A stretch of 16,239 nt of DNA from CAYNYM01 sp049366815 (GCA_049366815.1 JBMNCO010000005.1:1-16239), one strand, 5' to 3'. Shown: positions 8,616 through 16,028, counted from the stretch's first letter. The notes: generated by a model from the sequence alone, not told the origin. Made by a program: numbers and translations.

Positions 8616-8792
8616 ACCGATACCCCTTTTGATATGTGGGTTTTGTTGGGCTGAACGTGACAAGGCCGTCCTGTACCGATTTTCTCCTTCACCCCCTCTG
8701 CCAGGTTCCTTCTGATCCTCCTGCCTGCCGCCACGCGTCCTGGTTCCCCGGTGTGATGGCCTTCCCTCATCCAAAATCCTCGGCCCTGACCC

Positions 8793-9998
8793 TTAGACAA
8801 GGCTTGAGCGAATATGTTCCATGTTCTGTTTTTTCAAAATGCGGATCATGTTGTTGAGCTGCACCTGCACGGTTCCCTCGTACATCTCCACGATACGGTT
8901 GTCCCTGTAACGCCTTTCCACATCCTGATCCAGGAAGTACCCGTAACCTCCGAAGATCGTGATGCATTCGTCGATGATCTCTTTGGCCTTTACAGGCACA
9001 TGATGCTTGACCATAGAGGTGTAGAGAGGGATGTTTTTCGCATGCTTTTTCGGCTTGTTGTCGCACAACCAGGCTGCATAATAGGTCATCAGCTTGATAG
9101 ATTGGATTTCGGACCACATCTCGGCCAGCCTGTGACCGACGGCCTGAAATTCGATGATGGGTTGATCGAACTGGGTCCTTCCCCGGGCGTGTTCCAGGGA
9201 CTTCAGAAAGGCCCCTTCGGCATTGCCGAGGGCCTGGGCCGCGATCTCGATGCGGCTTTCGTCCAAAAAGTCCAGGACGTTCATGAGACCTCGGCCCCTT
9301 TCACCAAGAATGTTTTCTTTGGGCACCTTGAGATGGTTGAAAATCAGTTCTCCGCTGGATGTCATCCGGATGCCCATCTTGTGAGGAATCTCTTTGATAT
9401 CGAGATTCCCTTCCAGCCAGGTGCCGGGGTCCCTTTCCACAAGGATCGTCGTCATGCCTTTGCCCGGCCGGGCCTCCGGATCTTCCTGGGCCAGGACGAC
9501 AAAGAAGTCCGCATAGGCGGCATTGGTCGTGAACAACTTGGTGCCGTTCAGGACAAATCCGTCCTCCTTTTCTACCAAGGTGGTAGCCATCCGCCTCAGA
9601 TCGCTCCCATGGTCCGATTCCGTGAAGGACACGGCTGAAACCGCCTCGCCTTTGACCAGGGGGGAAAGAAACTTTTTCTGTTGCGCCGTAGTACCGAAAA
9701 TTTTCACCAGCTTAGCCGGAAGAAAGGCGAGGTGAAGCGCCATGCCGAGTCCGGAGTCCTCCTTGCAGAACTCCTCGATCACCAGGACGTTTTCGATGAC
9801 ACCCAGTCCTCCGCCGCCGATCTCCACCGCCATATCGAGACCGATGAAGCCCAGTTCCCCGGATTTTTGATAGAGTGCCTTGGGGAAGCGGTGGTTGAGT
9901 TCACAGTCCTGGGCCAATTCAGGGTCAAACTCACCCCTGGCGAATTTTGCGGCAGCCCTCTTGATATCGCGCTGTTCCTTGGTCAGTGAGAAATCCAT
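8793..9998 (-). CDS. Acyl-CoA dehydrogenase
   Basis: A 401-residue flavoprotein with the three-domain acyl-CoA dehydrogenase layout. The N-terminal helical domain runs from about 1 to 120. The middle domain has SFTESDHGSD (124-133), LNGTKLFTTNA (150-160) and MGIRMTSSGEL (208-218). The C-terminal helices include SLEHARGRTQFDQPI (267-281). The FAD/catalytic region is GGYGYFLDQDVERRYRD (350-366) followed by YEGT (373-376), where E374 matches the catalytic base of medium-chain acyl-CoA dehydrogenase. The residue before FGG that is usually Gln is T347. The enzyme oxidises an acyl-CoA to the 2,3-enoyl-CoA and passes electrons to ETF; chain preference is not readable. AAGGAGG lies 9 bases before ATG 9998. 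It follows the small Cys-rich gene by 30 bases, so both probably share the promoter at 10299-10328. Confidence 0.93.
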   Translation of the reverse strand: MDFSLTKEQRDIKRAAAKFARGEFDPELAQDCELNHRFPKALYQKSGELGFIGLDMAVEIGGGGLGVIENVLVIEEFCKEDSGLGMALHLAFLPAKLVKIFGTTAQQKKFLSPLVKGEAVSAVSFTESDHGSDLRRMATTLVEKEDGFVLNGTKLFTTNAAYADFFVVLAQEDPEARPGKGMTTILVERDPGTWLEGNLDIKEIPHKMGIRMTSSGELIFNHLKVPKENILGERGRGLMNVLDFLDESRIEIAAQALGNAEGAFLKSLEHARGRTQFDQPIIEFQAVGHRLAEMWSEIQSIKLMTYYAAWLCDNKPKKHAKNIPLYTSMVKHHVPVKAKEIIDECITIFGGYGYFLDQDVERRYRDNRIVEMYEGTVQVQLNNMIRILKKQNMEHIRSSLV

Positions 9999-10028
9999 AA
10001 TCGCATACCTCCTTCACGTCAGGGGATC

Positions 10029-10271
10029 TCATGTTTGGTCTGGAAAAAACAGATTGAATTGAATCTGATTCGTCTCGGCGTCTGCGGGTTGGTTTGTCGG
10101 GGCGCGGCGTCTTTGCCTTTGCCGGGAAAATATGTCCCGGCCCTGCGGAAAAAGGGAGGGCTGGATATAACAGGCATAATCAGGACAGGTTAGGGCATGT
10201 CTGCACCTCTTACAGACGTCGATTCCGACTTTTGGTTTGGATTTTTTCCGGTTACAGAGAATGAAATCCAT
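10029..10271 (-). CDS. Small Cys-rich protein with two Q-x-x-L-F motifs
   Basis: An 80-residue protein not named in any family I can identify. Residues 6-34 hold five cysteines (C6, C20-x2-C23, C29, C34) in a basic context, compatible with a small zinc or iron-sulfur site. QPSLF (37-41) and QFNLF (71-75) both fit the Q-x-x-L-F form of sliding-clamp-binding peptides. The middle (46-66) is Arg/Gln-rich and low in complexity. AGAGGAG sits about 7 bases before ATG 10271, and a consensus promoter lies upstream, which supports a real gene. It is divergent from the endonuclease Q-helicase fusion and precedes the acyl-CoA dehydrogenase gene by 30 bases. A clamp-interacting accessory factor is my inference; a random ORF is the alternative. 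Confidence 0.6.
   Translation of the reverse strand: MDFILCNRKKSKPKVGIDVCKRCRHALTCPDYACYIQPSLFPQGRDIFSRQRQRRRAPTNQPADAETNQIQFNLFFPDQT
10121..10141. other. Perfect inverted repeat inside the small Cys-rich gene
   Basis: GCCGGGA (10121-10127) and TCCCGGC (10135-10141) pair around a 7-base AT-rich loop. There is no U-run on either strand, so it does not look like a terminator. It could be an mRNA hairpin between the Cys-rich part of the gene and its tail. Confidence 0.35.
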
Positions 10272-10298
10272 GGAGCACTCCTCTTATTGTCCTAAGGT

Positions 10299-10328
10299 TA
10301 TATATTGTTGTCTTGGGCCGGGTGTCAA
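10299..10328 (-). promoter_or_regulatory. Sigma-70-type promoter for the small protein / acyl-CoA dehydrogenase block
   Basis: On the - strand, TTGACA (10328-10323) is followed after 18 bases by TATATA (10304-10299). Transcription would start near 10290, just ahead of the AGAGGAG ribosome site and ATG 10271. The -35 box is a perfect consensus match. Confidence 0.65.
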
Positions 10329-10428
10329 GAAGCAACAGCGAAAGAGTCATCGAAGGCGGAACAGGGCTGAAATTAGGGATCGGCATCATTCGGTCAAATC
10401 AAATCCGACACCCCGGCCCAGCGACCGC

Positions 10429-10458
10429 TTGACAGAGGGAGGCGGAATAGGGAATAGT
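10429..10458 (+). promoter_or_regulatory. Possible promoter of the endonuclease Q-helicase fusion gene
   Basis: TTGACA (10429-10434), then 18 bases, then AATAGT (10453-10458), a 4/6 match to the -10 consensus. A start about 7 bases later would fall at or next to ATG 10466, giving a nearly leaderless mRNA. The -35 is perfect and the -10 is weak, so this is tentative. Confidence 0.35.
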
Positions 10459-10465
10459 CCGGGGT

Positions 10466-13400
10466 ATGACTTTCATCGCCGACCTCCACATCCACTCTCA
10501 TTTTTCCCGCGCCACCGCCCGCAACCTGGTGCCCAGGGATATCTCCGTCTGGGCACAGAAAAAGGGCATCGCGGTGGTCGGCACAGGCGATCTTACACAC
10601 GAAGGATGGATTTCGGAACTTCAAGAATCCCTGGTGGAGGCCGAGGAAGGACTCTACCGACTCAATCCGGAGATCCAGAAAGAGATTGAAAGAGATGTCC
10701 CGGAGTCCTGCCGCTTTTCGACCCGGTTTCTCCTTTCAGGGGAGATCAGCTGCATCTATAAGCGCGGAGGCAGGACCCGGAAGGTGCACAACCTGGTCCT
10801 CATGCCGGACTTTGACGCCGTCACCCGCTTGAATGACCGGCTCAACCGCATCGGCAACCTCAAGTCCGACGGCAGGCCCATCCTCGGTCTCGATTCCAGG
10901 GATCTCCTGGAAATCGTCCTTGAGGCGAGTGATCGGGCCTTTTTTATTCCGGCCCACATCTGGACCCCCTGGTTTTCTCTCTTTGGCAGCAAGTCCGGAT
11001 TCGACGCGATTGAGGAGTGCTTCGACGACCTGACGCCACATATCCATGCCCTCGAGACCGGGCTTTCTTCGGATCCGCCCATGAACCGGCTTCTCTCCGC
11101 CCTGGACCCCTACCTCCTGGTCTCCAACAGCGATGCCCACTCCCCGGCCAAGCTCGGCAGGGAGGCCAATGTCTTTGATACCCCAATGGGTTATGACCAC
11201 ATGCGTAAGGCCATGATTTCCCAGGAGGGTTTTGAAGGGACTGTGGAATTCTTCCCTGAGGAAGGAAAATACCACTATGACGGACACCGAAAATGCGAGG
11301 TCTGCCTCCATCCGAGGGAGGCCCTGACATGCGACGGGGTCTGTCCCGAATGCGGCAAGCCCATGACACTTGGGGTCCTTCACCGGATCGAAGAACTTGC
11401 GGACAGGTCGGAACCCCGAATTTCGAAGCCCTTCTACAGCCTGATCCCGCTTACGGAGATTATCTCAGAGATATTCGGCACGGGCCCGGCCACCAAAAGG
11501 GTCACCCAGGCCTATGACGACCTCCTGTCCCTTCTCGGGCCGGAACTGTATATCCTCATGGAGGTTCCCCTGAAGGATATCGAGCGGGCCGGGGGCATGC
11601 TCCTGGCCGAAGCCGTTGACCGGATGCGCCAAACCCGGGTGATCCGGCAGGAGGGCTACGATGGAGAGTACGGCGTGATCCGGCTTTTCGAGGATGCAGA
11701 GAGGGAGGAACTGGCCGGTCAGATGGCCCTCTTCGGCGCACCTTCTAAGAAAAAGACCAGGGAGAAAGGTGCCGCACCGTTGCCCAAAGCACGGAAGGTC
11801 AAAGGGCATGAGAGAGCCACCTCGCCTGTTGATGCCCTTGCCACCGATCCCCTGCTCGACACCCTCAACCCGTCCCAAAGGGAGGCGGTCACGCATAACG
11901 GCGGGCACCTTCTTATCACGGCCGGCCCCGGCACGGGCAAGACCCTGACCCTCACCCGCCGAATCGCCTACCTTCTTCGTGAGGGCATCGCGTGCCCGGA
12001 CCAGATCCTTGCCCTGACCTTTACCAACAAGGCGGCACGGGAGATGGCACATCGGATCGAGACCCTGCTTTTGGGGCAGGCCGTCGAAGGGGTCCGGGTA
12101 TCGACCTTCCACCGGTTTTGCCTGGAAATCCTGAGGGAAGAGGGCGACCTCCTTGAGCTGCCTTCCGGTTTTATCCTGTGTCCGGAACCGGACGCCTTCC
12201 TCCTGGCCCAAAGGATAGTCGGAGATTCCGGGCAGGACAGGCGGATGCTGGGGCGTTTTGTGAAGACCCTCCCGGCCTTGAAAAGGGCCGCACTCCCGCG
12301 AAAAGACCCCACAGGGCTTGAAGAAGGGCTGCGCCTCTTGTTTGACCGATACCAGGAAAAGCTCCGAGGCCTCGGGATGCTGGACCTCGACGACCTGGAG
12401 GTGGAGACCTTGAGGCTTTTCCTTGAACACCCTGAGACCGCAAAGGACTGCGGCGGGCGGTATCCTTTCATCTTTGTGGATGAATACCAGGACACGAACC
12501 CCACCCAGGTCGAAATCCTCAAGGCCCTCGTTTTCCATGGACGGGAGGATCACGGCCTGGAGGCCCAAAAGGCTGCTGTATCCCCCAGTGGTGATGGACC
12601 CTCGCCCCCTGGGGCCGGAATCTGTGCAATAGGTGATCCCGACCAGGCCATCTACGGCTTTCGCGGGGCGGATGTCCGAGAATTTTATGCCTTTGGGGAG
12701 GATTTTCCCGGGGGGCGGGAAGTGGTTCTCTTAGACAATTACCGGTCCACCCAGAGGATCCTTAGGGGAGCCGCCGCCCTGATGGAAAAAGCACAGGCGC
12801 TTCAAGGGCATAACGGTCCCGGCGATCCCATCCTCCTGGCACCCTGCCGTACACCCGAACAGGAGGCCGAGACGATCGTTGAGCAGATCGAAAAATTTCT
12901 GGGCGGGACCACGCACTTTTCTCTCGACAGCGGCAGGGTGGCCTCCCATGAGGACGGGGAGAATCTGAGTTTTGGAGACATCGCGGTCCTCTTTCGCCTG
13001 AACGCCCAGGGTGATGCCCTGGAGGATGCCTTTTCAAGGTCCGGGATCCCTTATGTCCGCTCCGGGGAAAGGCCCATCATCAGTCGGTATCCCGTCAATG
13101 TGCTCTGGCGTTTCCTGCAGGCCGTCCAATATCCGCGCAACCCCCATTATCGGGAGACCTATCTGGGACTCCCCGAGATGGAGGGGAAAGGGCCGGAGGA
13201 GATCCTTGCGGGGTGGGCGGACGGGGGACCACTCCGGGATCTTATTGATCGCGCCGCAGAGCTTCATGCCTTCAAGGATCTGGGGGAAGAGGAAGAATCC
13301 GCGCTCCGGCGGCTCAAGGAAATGGGGGAAAACTTTGAAGGGGATCTATCCGGCTTCCTCGATGTCCTATCCCTCGATCGGGGGATCGATCATGCCGCCC

Positions 13401-13774
13401 TTCTCGGAGACCGAACGGCCCTCATGTCCCTCCACGCCGCCAAGGGCCTGGAGTGGCCGGTGGTCTTCATCACGGGTTGTGAGGAGGGATTGCTGCCATG
13501 CACCCTGTTCGGGGACAGGGAGAATGAAGAGGAAAGGAGGCTTTTTTATGTCGGCATGACCCGGGCCCGCCAACGTCTCATCCTCTCCCATGCCTCTCGT
13601 CGAGCCCTCAACGGCCGTATCCTGAGGCAAGGACCCTCTCCCTTTCTTTCTTTGATCCCTGATGACTGCGCCGGGCCCCTGGAGCGTGCGGGGTGGAAGA
13701 GGAAAAAGAAACCCTGGCAACAGCTCGATCTCTTTACCCCGCAGGATAGTCATCCGGCACGGAGGCCGGAGTAA
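10466..13774 (+). CDS. Endonuclease Q-like PHP nuclease fused to UvrD/PcrA-type helicase
   Basis: A 1102-residue fusion. Residues 1-425 match endonuclease Q (TIGR00375): PHP metal motifs DLHIHSHFS (H8, H10), GDLTH (D42, H45), GE (E93), H108, PAHIW (H164) and NSDAH (D223, H225), then a Cys site C277-x2-C280, C293-x2-C296 and a helical region. Known endonuclease Q enzymes nick 5' of uracil, hypoxanthine or xanthine in DNA. After a Lys/Pro-rich linker (425-465), residues 467-1060 are an SF1A helicase: GPGTGKT (487-493), TFTNKAAREM (518-527), VDEYQDTN (671-678), GDPDQAIYGFRG (723-734), DNYRST (757-762), SLHAAKGLEW (988-997) and VGMTRARQR (1029-1037). The 2B region looks short. QMALF (419-423) ends the nuclease module and QLDLF (1086-1090) ends the protein; both resemble beta-clamp-binding peptides. 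The N-terminus fits the family, though the ribosome site is poor. Confidence 0.93.
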   Translation: MTFIADLHIHSHFSRATARNLVPRDISVWAQKKGIAVVGTGDLTHEGWISELQESLVEAEEGLYRLNPEIQKEIERDVPESCRFSTRFLLSGEISCIYKRGGRTRKVHNLVLMPDFDAVTRLNDRLNRIGNLKSDGRPILGLDSRDLLEIVLEASDRAFFIPAHIWTPWFSLFGSKSGFDAIEECFDDLTPHIHALETGLSSDPPMNRLLSALDPYLLVSNSDAHSPAKLGREANVFDTPMGYDHMRKAMISQEGFEGTVEFFPEEGKYHYDGHRKCEVCLHPREALTCDGVCPECGKPMTLGVLHRIEELADRSEPRISKPFYSLIPLTEIISEIFGTGPATKRVTQAYDDLLSLLGPELYILMEVPLKDIERAGGMLLAEAVDRMRQTRVIRQEGYDGEYGVIRLFEDAEREELAGQMALFGAPSKKKTREKGAAPLPKARKVKGHERATSPVDALATDPLLDTLNPSQREAVTHNGGHLLITAGPGTGKTLTLTRRIAYLLREGIACPDQILALTFTNKAAREMAHRIETLLLGQAVEGVRVSTFHRFCLEILREEGDLLELPSGFILCPEPDAFLLAQRIVGDSGQDRRMLGRFVKTLPALKRAALPRKDPTGLEEGLRLLFDRYQEKLRGLGMLDLDDLEVETLRLFLEHPETAKDCGGRYPFIFVDEYQDTNPTQVEILKALVFHGREDHGLEAQKAAVSPSGDGPSPPGAGICAIGDPDQAIYGFRGADVREFYAFGEDFPGGREVVLLDNYRSTQRILRGAAALMEKAQALQGHNGPGDPILLAPCRTPEQEAETIVEQIEKFLGGTTHFSLDSGRVASHEDGENLSFGDIAVLFRLNAQGDALEDAFSRSGIPYVRSGERPIISRYPVNVLWRFLQAVQYPRNPHYRETYLGLPEMEGKGPEEILAGWADGGPLRDLIDRAAELHAFKDLGEEEESALRRLKEMGENFEGDLSGFLDVLSLDRGIDHAALLGDRTALMSLHAAKGLEWPVVFITGCEEGLLPCTLFGDRENEEERRLFYVGMTRARQRLILSHASRRALNGRILRQGPSPFLSLIPDDCAGPLERAGWKRKKKPWQQLDLFTPQDSHPARRPE

Positions 13775-13786
13775 GCGCCCAGAAAC

Positions 13787-13812
13787 AAAAAAGCTCCCCG
13801 CATTGGGGAGCT
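13787..13812 (-). terminator. Strong Rho-independent terminator of the folE2-AICAR transformylase operon
   Basis: AGCTCCCC (13792-13799) and GGGGAGCT (13805-13812) form a perfect 8-bp stem with a 5-base loop. On the - strand the stem is followed by TTTTTTG. It lies between two convergent genes and may also slow transcription from the + strand fusion gene, although that side lacks a clear U-run. Confidence 0.85.
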
Positions 13813-13839
13813 CTTGGTATTGGGGAATCTTTCCCAGCT

Positions 13840-15135
13840 TTAGTGCTTAAAGGCCCGCTGTCCCGTAAACACCATGGTGACCTGTGGATCGGCCTCGTTA
13901 CAGGCCTCGATGGACTCGAAATCGCGGATGGATCCGCCCGGGTGCACAATGGCCCGGATGCCTTCTTTGATCGCCACATCCACCCCGTCCCGGAAGGGGA
14001 AAAAGGCGTCGGAGATCATGGTCGCGTCGATGAGTCCTCCCTTGGCCGCCTTGGTCTTCTTGTCGATTTCCTCCAGGAGGACCTTGTCTTTTTCACCTTT
14101 GTTGATCTGCAGTTCAAGATCCTTGTAGGGAAGGCCGTGCTTCTTGAAACACAGGGCGTCCGCGTACTTGGTGTAGGCCTTGAATATGGCGATCTCCGCC
14201 ACACCGACCCGGTCCTGCTCCCCTGTCCCGATACCAACGGTCACGCCGTCCTTTACATAGATCACGGAATTGGAGGTAATGCCCTGTTCCACCTGCCAGC
14301 CGAAAAGCATATCCTCAAACTCATTTTCGTTCGGCCTTCTTTCTATGGTATAGGTCTTTCCCTTGTACGTGCAGGTGGCCAATGTGAAATCCTTGGCGGT
14401 CTTGATGCGGTTCAAGGGGGACTGCTGCACGATGATTCCGCCGTCCATCAGGCTCTTGAACTCGACAAATCTCTGACTCGCATAGTCTGCCAGCCGGTCG
14501 ATTCGGCCGATTCGCACGATTCTGAGGTTGGTCCTTTGGGCAAGGATCGGGATCACGCCCTCTTCAAAGTCCGGGGCCCCTACGACCTCCAGGTAATTTT
14601 CCGAGATCAATTCCGCCGTGGCCTTGTCCAAGGGCCGGTTGAATACGGCACAACCGCCGAATGCGGCGATCCGGTCCGCCGTATTGGCCTTGTCATAGGC
14701 CTCTGAAATTTGATCTGCACAGGCCACACCGCAGGGATTGTTGTGTTTGACGATGACCGCCGTGGGCCTGTCCGTCAGGTACCTCAGGATATTCAGGGAA
14801 TTGTCCAGGTCCGTGAGATTGGTTTTCCCCGGGTGTTTTCCGCTCTGGATCATGTCCTCATCGCTGATGGCCGACGCCAGGCCCTTGCCGGCCTCGATGA
14901 AACGGCAGTCCCCGAGTACCAGGTTGCCGTTCACCAATTCGTAGAGGGCGGCCTCCTGTCCAGGATTTTCCCCATAGCGAAGTCCCTTTTCAATAAGCTC
15001 TCCGGTCTTTTCATCGGGTATCTTCCAGGCACGCTTTCGGTAAACGAGGGTCTGGTCACCGAATGAGATAGTCATTTCAGAGGGAAAGTGGTCGTCCATT
15101 ACCGTCTTGTACATTTTTTTCAGATCTTCACTCAT
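13840..15135 (-). CDS. Stand-alone AICAR formyltransferase (PurH C-terminal-type)
   Basis: A 431-residue protein matching only the transformylase part of bifunctional PurH: RYGENPGQ (53-60), KHNNPCG (130-136, with K130 and H131 at the catalytic Lys-His positions), IAAFGG (156-161), ITSNS (286-290), GIGTGEQDRV (301-310), SDAFFPFRDGVDVA (375-388), and HPGGSIRD with MVFTGQRAFKH at the end. It transfers the formyl group of 10-formyl-THF to AICAR, the ninth step of purine synthesis. The N-terminal MGS-like IMP cyclohydrolase domain of PurH (about 200 residues) is absent, so ring closure must be done by another protein. GGAGGA about 10 bases upstream supports ATG 15135. It lies 29 bases downstream of folE2, linking pterin synthesis and a folate-using step, and ends at a strong terminator. 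Confidence 0.9.
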   Translation of the reverse strand: MSEDLKKMYKTVMDDHFPSEMTISFGDQTLVYRKRAWKIPDEKTGELIEKGLRYGENPGQEAALYELVNGNLVLGDCRFIEAGKGLASAISDEDMIQSGKHPGKTNLTDLDNSLNILRYLTDRPTAVIVKHNNPCGVACADQISEAYDKANTADRIAAFGGCAVFNRPLDKATAELISENYLEVVGAPDFEEGVIPILAQRTNLRIVRIGRIDRLADYASQRFVEFKSLMDGGIIVQQSPLNRIKTAKDFTLATCTYKGKTYTIERRPNENEFEDMLFGWQVEQGITSNSVIYVKDGVTVGIGTGEQDRVGVAEIAIFKAYTKYADALCFKKHGLPYKDLELQINKGEKDKVLLEEIDKKTKAAKGGLIDATMISDAFFPFRDGVDVAIKEGIRAIVHPGGSIRDFESIEACNEADPQVTMVFTGQRAFKH

Positions 15136-15164
15136 AAGACAAATTCCTCCGGACCCAAGCCTCC

Positions 15165-15935
15165 CTATTTCTTGTGCTTCTCAATATAGGCATAGGCGTT
15201 GTGGTTGTGAATGGATTCAAAGTTTTCGGACTCTACGGCAAACCAGGTGATATTGGGATCGGCATTCAGCTTCAGGGCGATATCCCGGACAACATCCTCC
15301 ACAAACATGGGGTTTTTGTAGGCCTTTTCGGTTACGTATTTCTCGTCTTCCCGCTTGAGCACGGAATAGACATCGCTGCTGGCGGATTCCTCCACGAGTC
15401 TGATGAGATCCTCAATCCACACGAACCGCTTGAATCGCAACCGGAGCCTTACTTCACCGCGCTGGTTGTGGGCCCCGAATTCGCTTATCTCTTTGGAACA
15501 GGGGCAGAGCGTGGATATCGGGACCTGGATCATGATCACCCGGTCACTGGTATCGCCCAAGGACCCCTTGAAAGTGCACTCGTACTCCATCAGTCCCTGG
15601 CTGCCGCTCACTGGAGCCGACTTGTTGATAAAATAGGGAAATGTGATTTCTATATGGGCGCTTTCCGCGTTCAGTCGATCCTTCATTTCTTCCAGGATCT
15701 CGGAAAAGTTCTGGAGGGAAATCCGCCGGCTGTGTTCGTTCAGGATCTCCACAAAGCGGCTCATGTGGGTCCCCTTGTAGTACCGCGGTAGATTCACATA
15801 CATGTTGATCCTGGCCACAGTCTGCTGTTCGCCCATATTCTTGTCCAGGACCGTGACGGGATATCGGATTCCCTTCACACCCACTTGGTCAATGTCTATA
15901 TTGCGGTGATCCTTAAGATTTTGAACATCTTCCAT
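15165..15935 (-). CDS. folE2: GTP cyclohydrolase IB (FolE2)
   Basis: A 256-residue protein of the FolE2/MptA family, which converts GTP to 7,8-dihydroneopterin triphosphate, the first step of tetrahydrofolate synthesis. Family landmarks are DIDQVGVKGIRYPVTV (14-29), VNLPRYYKGTHMSRF (47-61), STLCPCSKEIS (141-151, with C144 as the likely metal-ligand cysteine), GAHNQRGE (154-161) and ESENFESIHNHNAYA (235-249). FolE2 is not zinc-dependent like FolE. A longer reading from ATG 15968 exists, but that ATG lies inside a strong -10 box, so the transcript should not contain it. ATG 15935 (or 15938 just before it), behind CAGGGGA, gives the usual short start MEDVQ. It is the first gene of an operon with the AICAR transformylase. 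Confidence 0.92.
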   Translation of the reverse strand: MEDVQNLKDHRNIDIDQVGVKGIRYPVTVLDKNMGEQQTVARINMYVNLPRYYKGTHMSRFVEILNEHSRRISLQNFSEILEEMKDRLNAESAHIEITFPYFINKSAPVSGSQGLMEYECTFKGSLGDTSDRVIMIQVPISTLCPCSKEISEFGAHNQRGEVRLRLRFKRFVWIEDLIRLVEESASSDVYSVLKREDEKYVTEKAYKNPMFVEDVVRDIALKLNADPNITWFAVESENFESIHNHNAYAYIEKHKK

Positions 15936-15966
15936 CATGTCCCCTGAGCCAGAACCCGAGAAAGGC

Positions 15967-15996
15967 ATTATGTCCCAACCCCAAAATCAATGTCAA
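15967..15996 (-). promoter_or_regulatory. Sigma-70-type promoter of folE2
   Basis: On the - strand, TTGACA (15996-15991), then an 18-base spacer, then CATAAT (15972-15967), a 5/6 match to TATAAT. Transcription would begin near 15960, leaving a leader of about 20 bases before ATGATG at 15938-15933. The box overlaps the upstream in-frame ATG 15968, which decides the start of folE2. Confidence 0.65.
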
Positions 15997-16012
15997 TAAA
16001 AACATCCCCACA

Positions 16013-16028
16013 CCGGTCCATGGACCGG
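16013..16028. promoter_or_regulatory. Perfect 16-bp palindrome, candidate operator
   Basis: CCGGTCCATGGACCGG is self-complementary over all 16 bases. Its centre lies about 60 bases upstream of the predicted folE2 start point, a common position for an activator site. It has no loop and no U-run, which argues against a terminator. It does not match a Zur box that I know. The regulator is unknown. Confidence 0.4.

Noticed and set aside
11465..12568. A 367-codon - strand open frame inside the helicase fusion gene
   Set aside because: It lies opposite invariant helicase motifs, has no ribosome site or family motif, and is explained by codon bias of the real gene.
13843..14706. A 287-codon + strand open frame opposite the AICAR transformylase gene
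   Set aside because: The - strand frame carries all transformylase motifs; the + strand product has none.
16013..16028. The perfect palindrome as a transcription terminator
   Set aside because: There is no loop and no U-run on either strand, and it lies upstream of the folE2 promoter rather than at a gene end.
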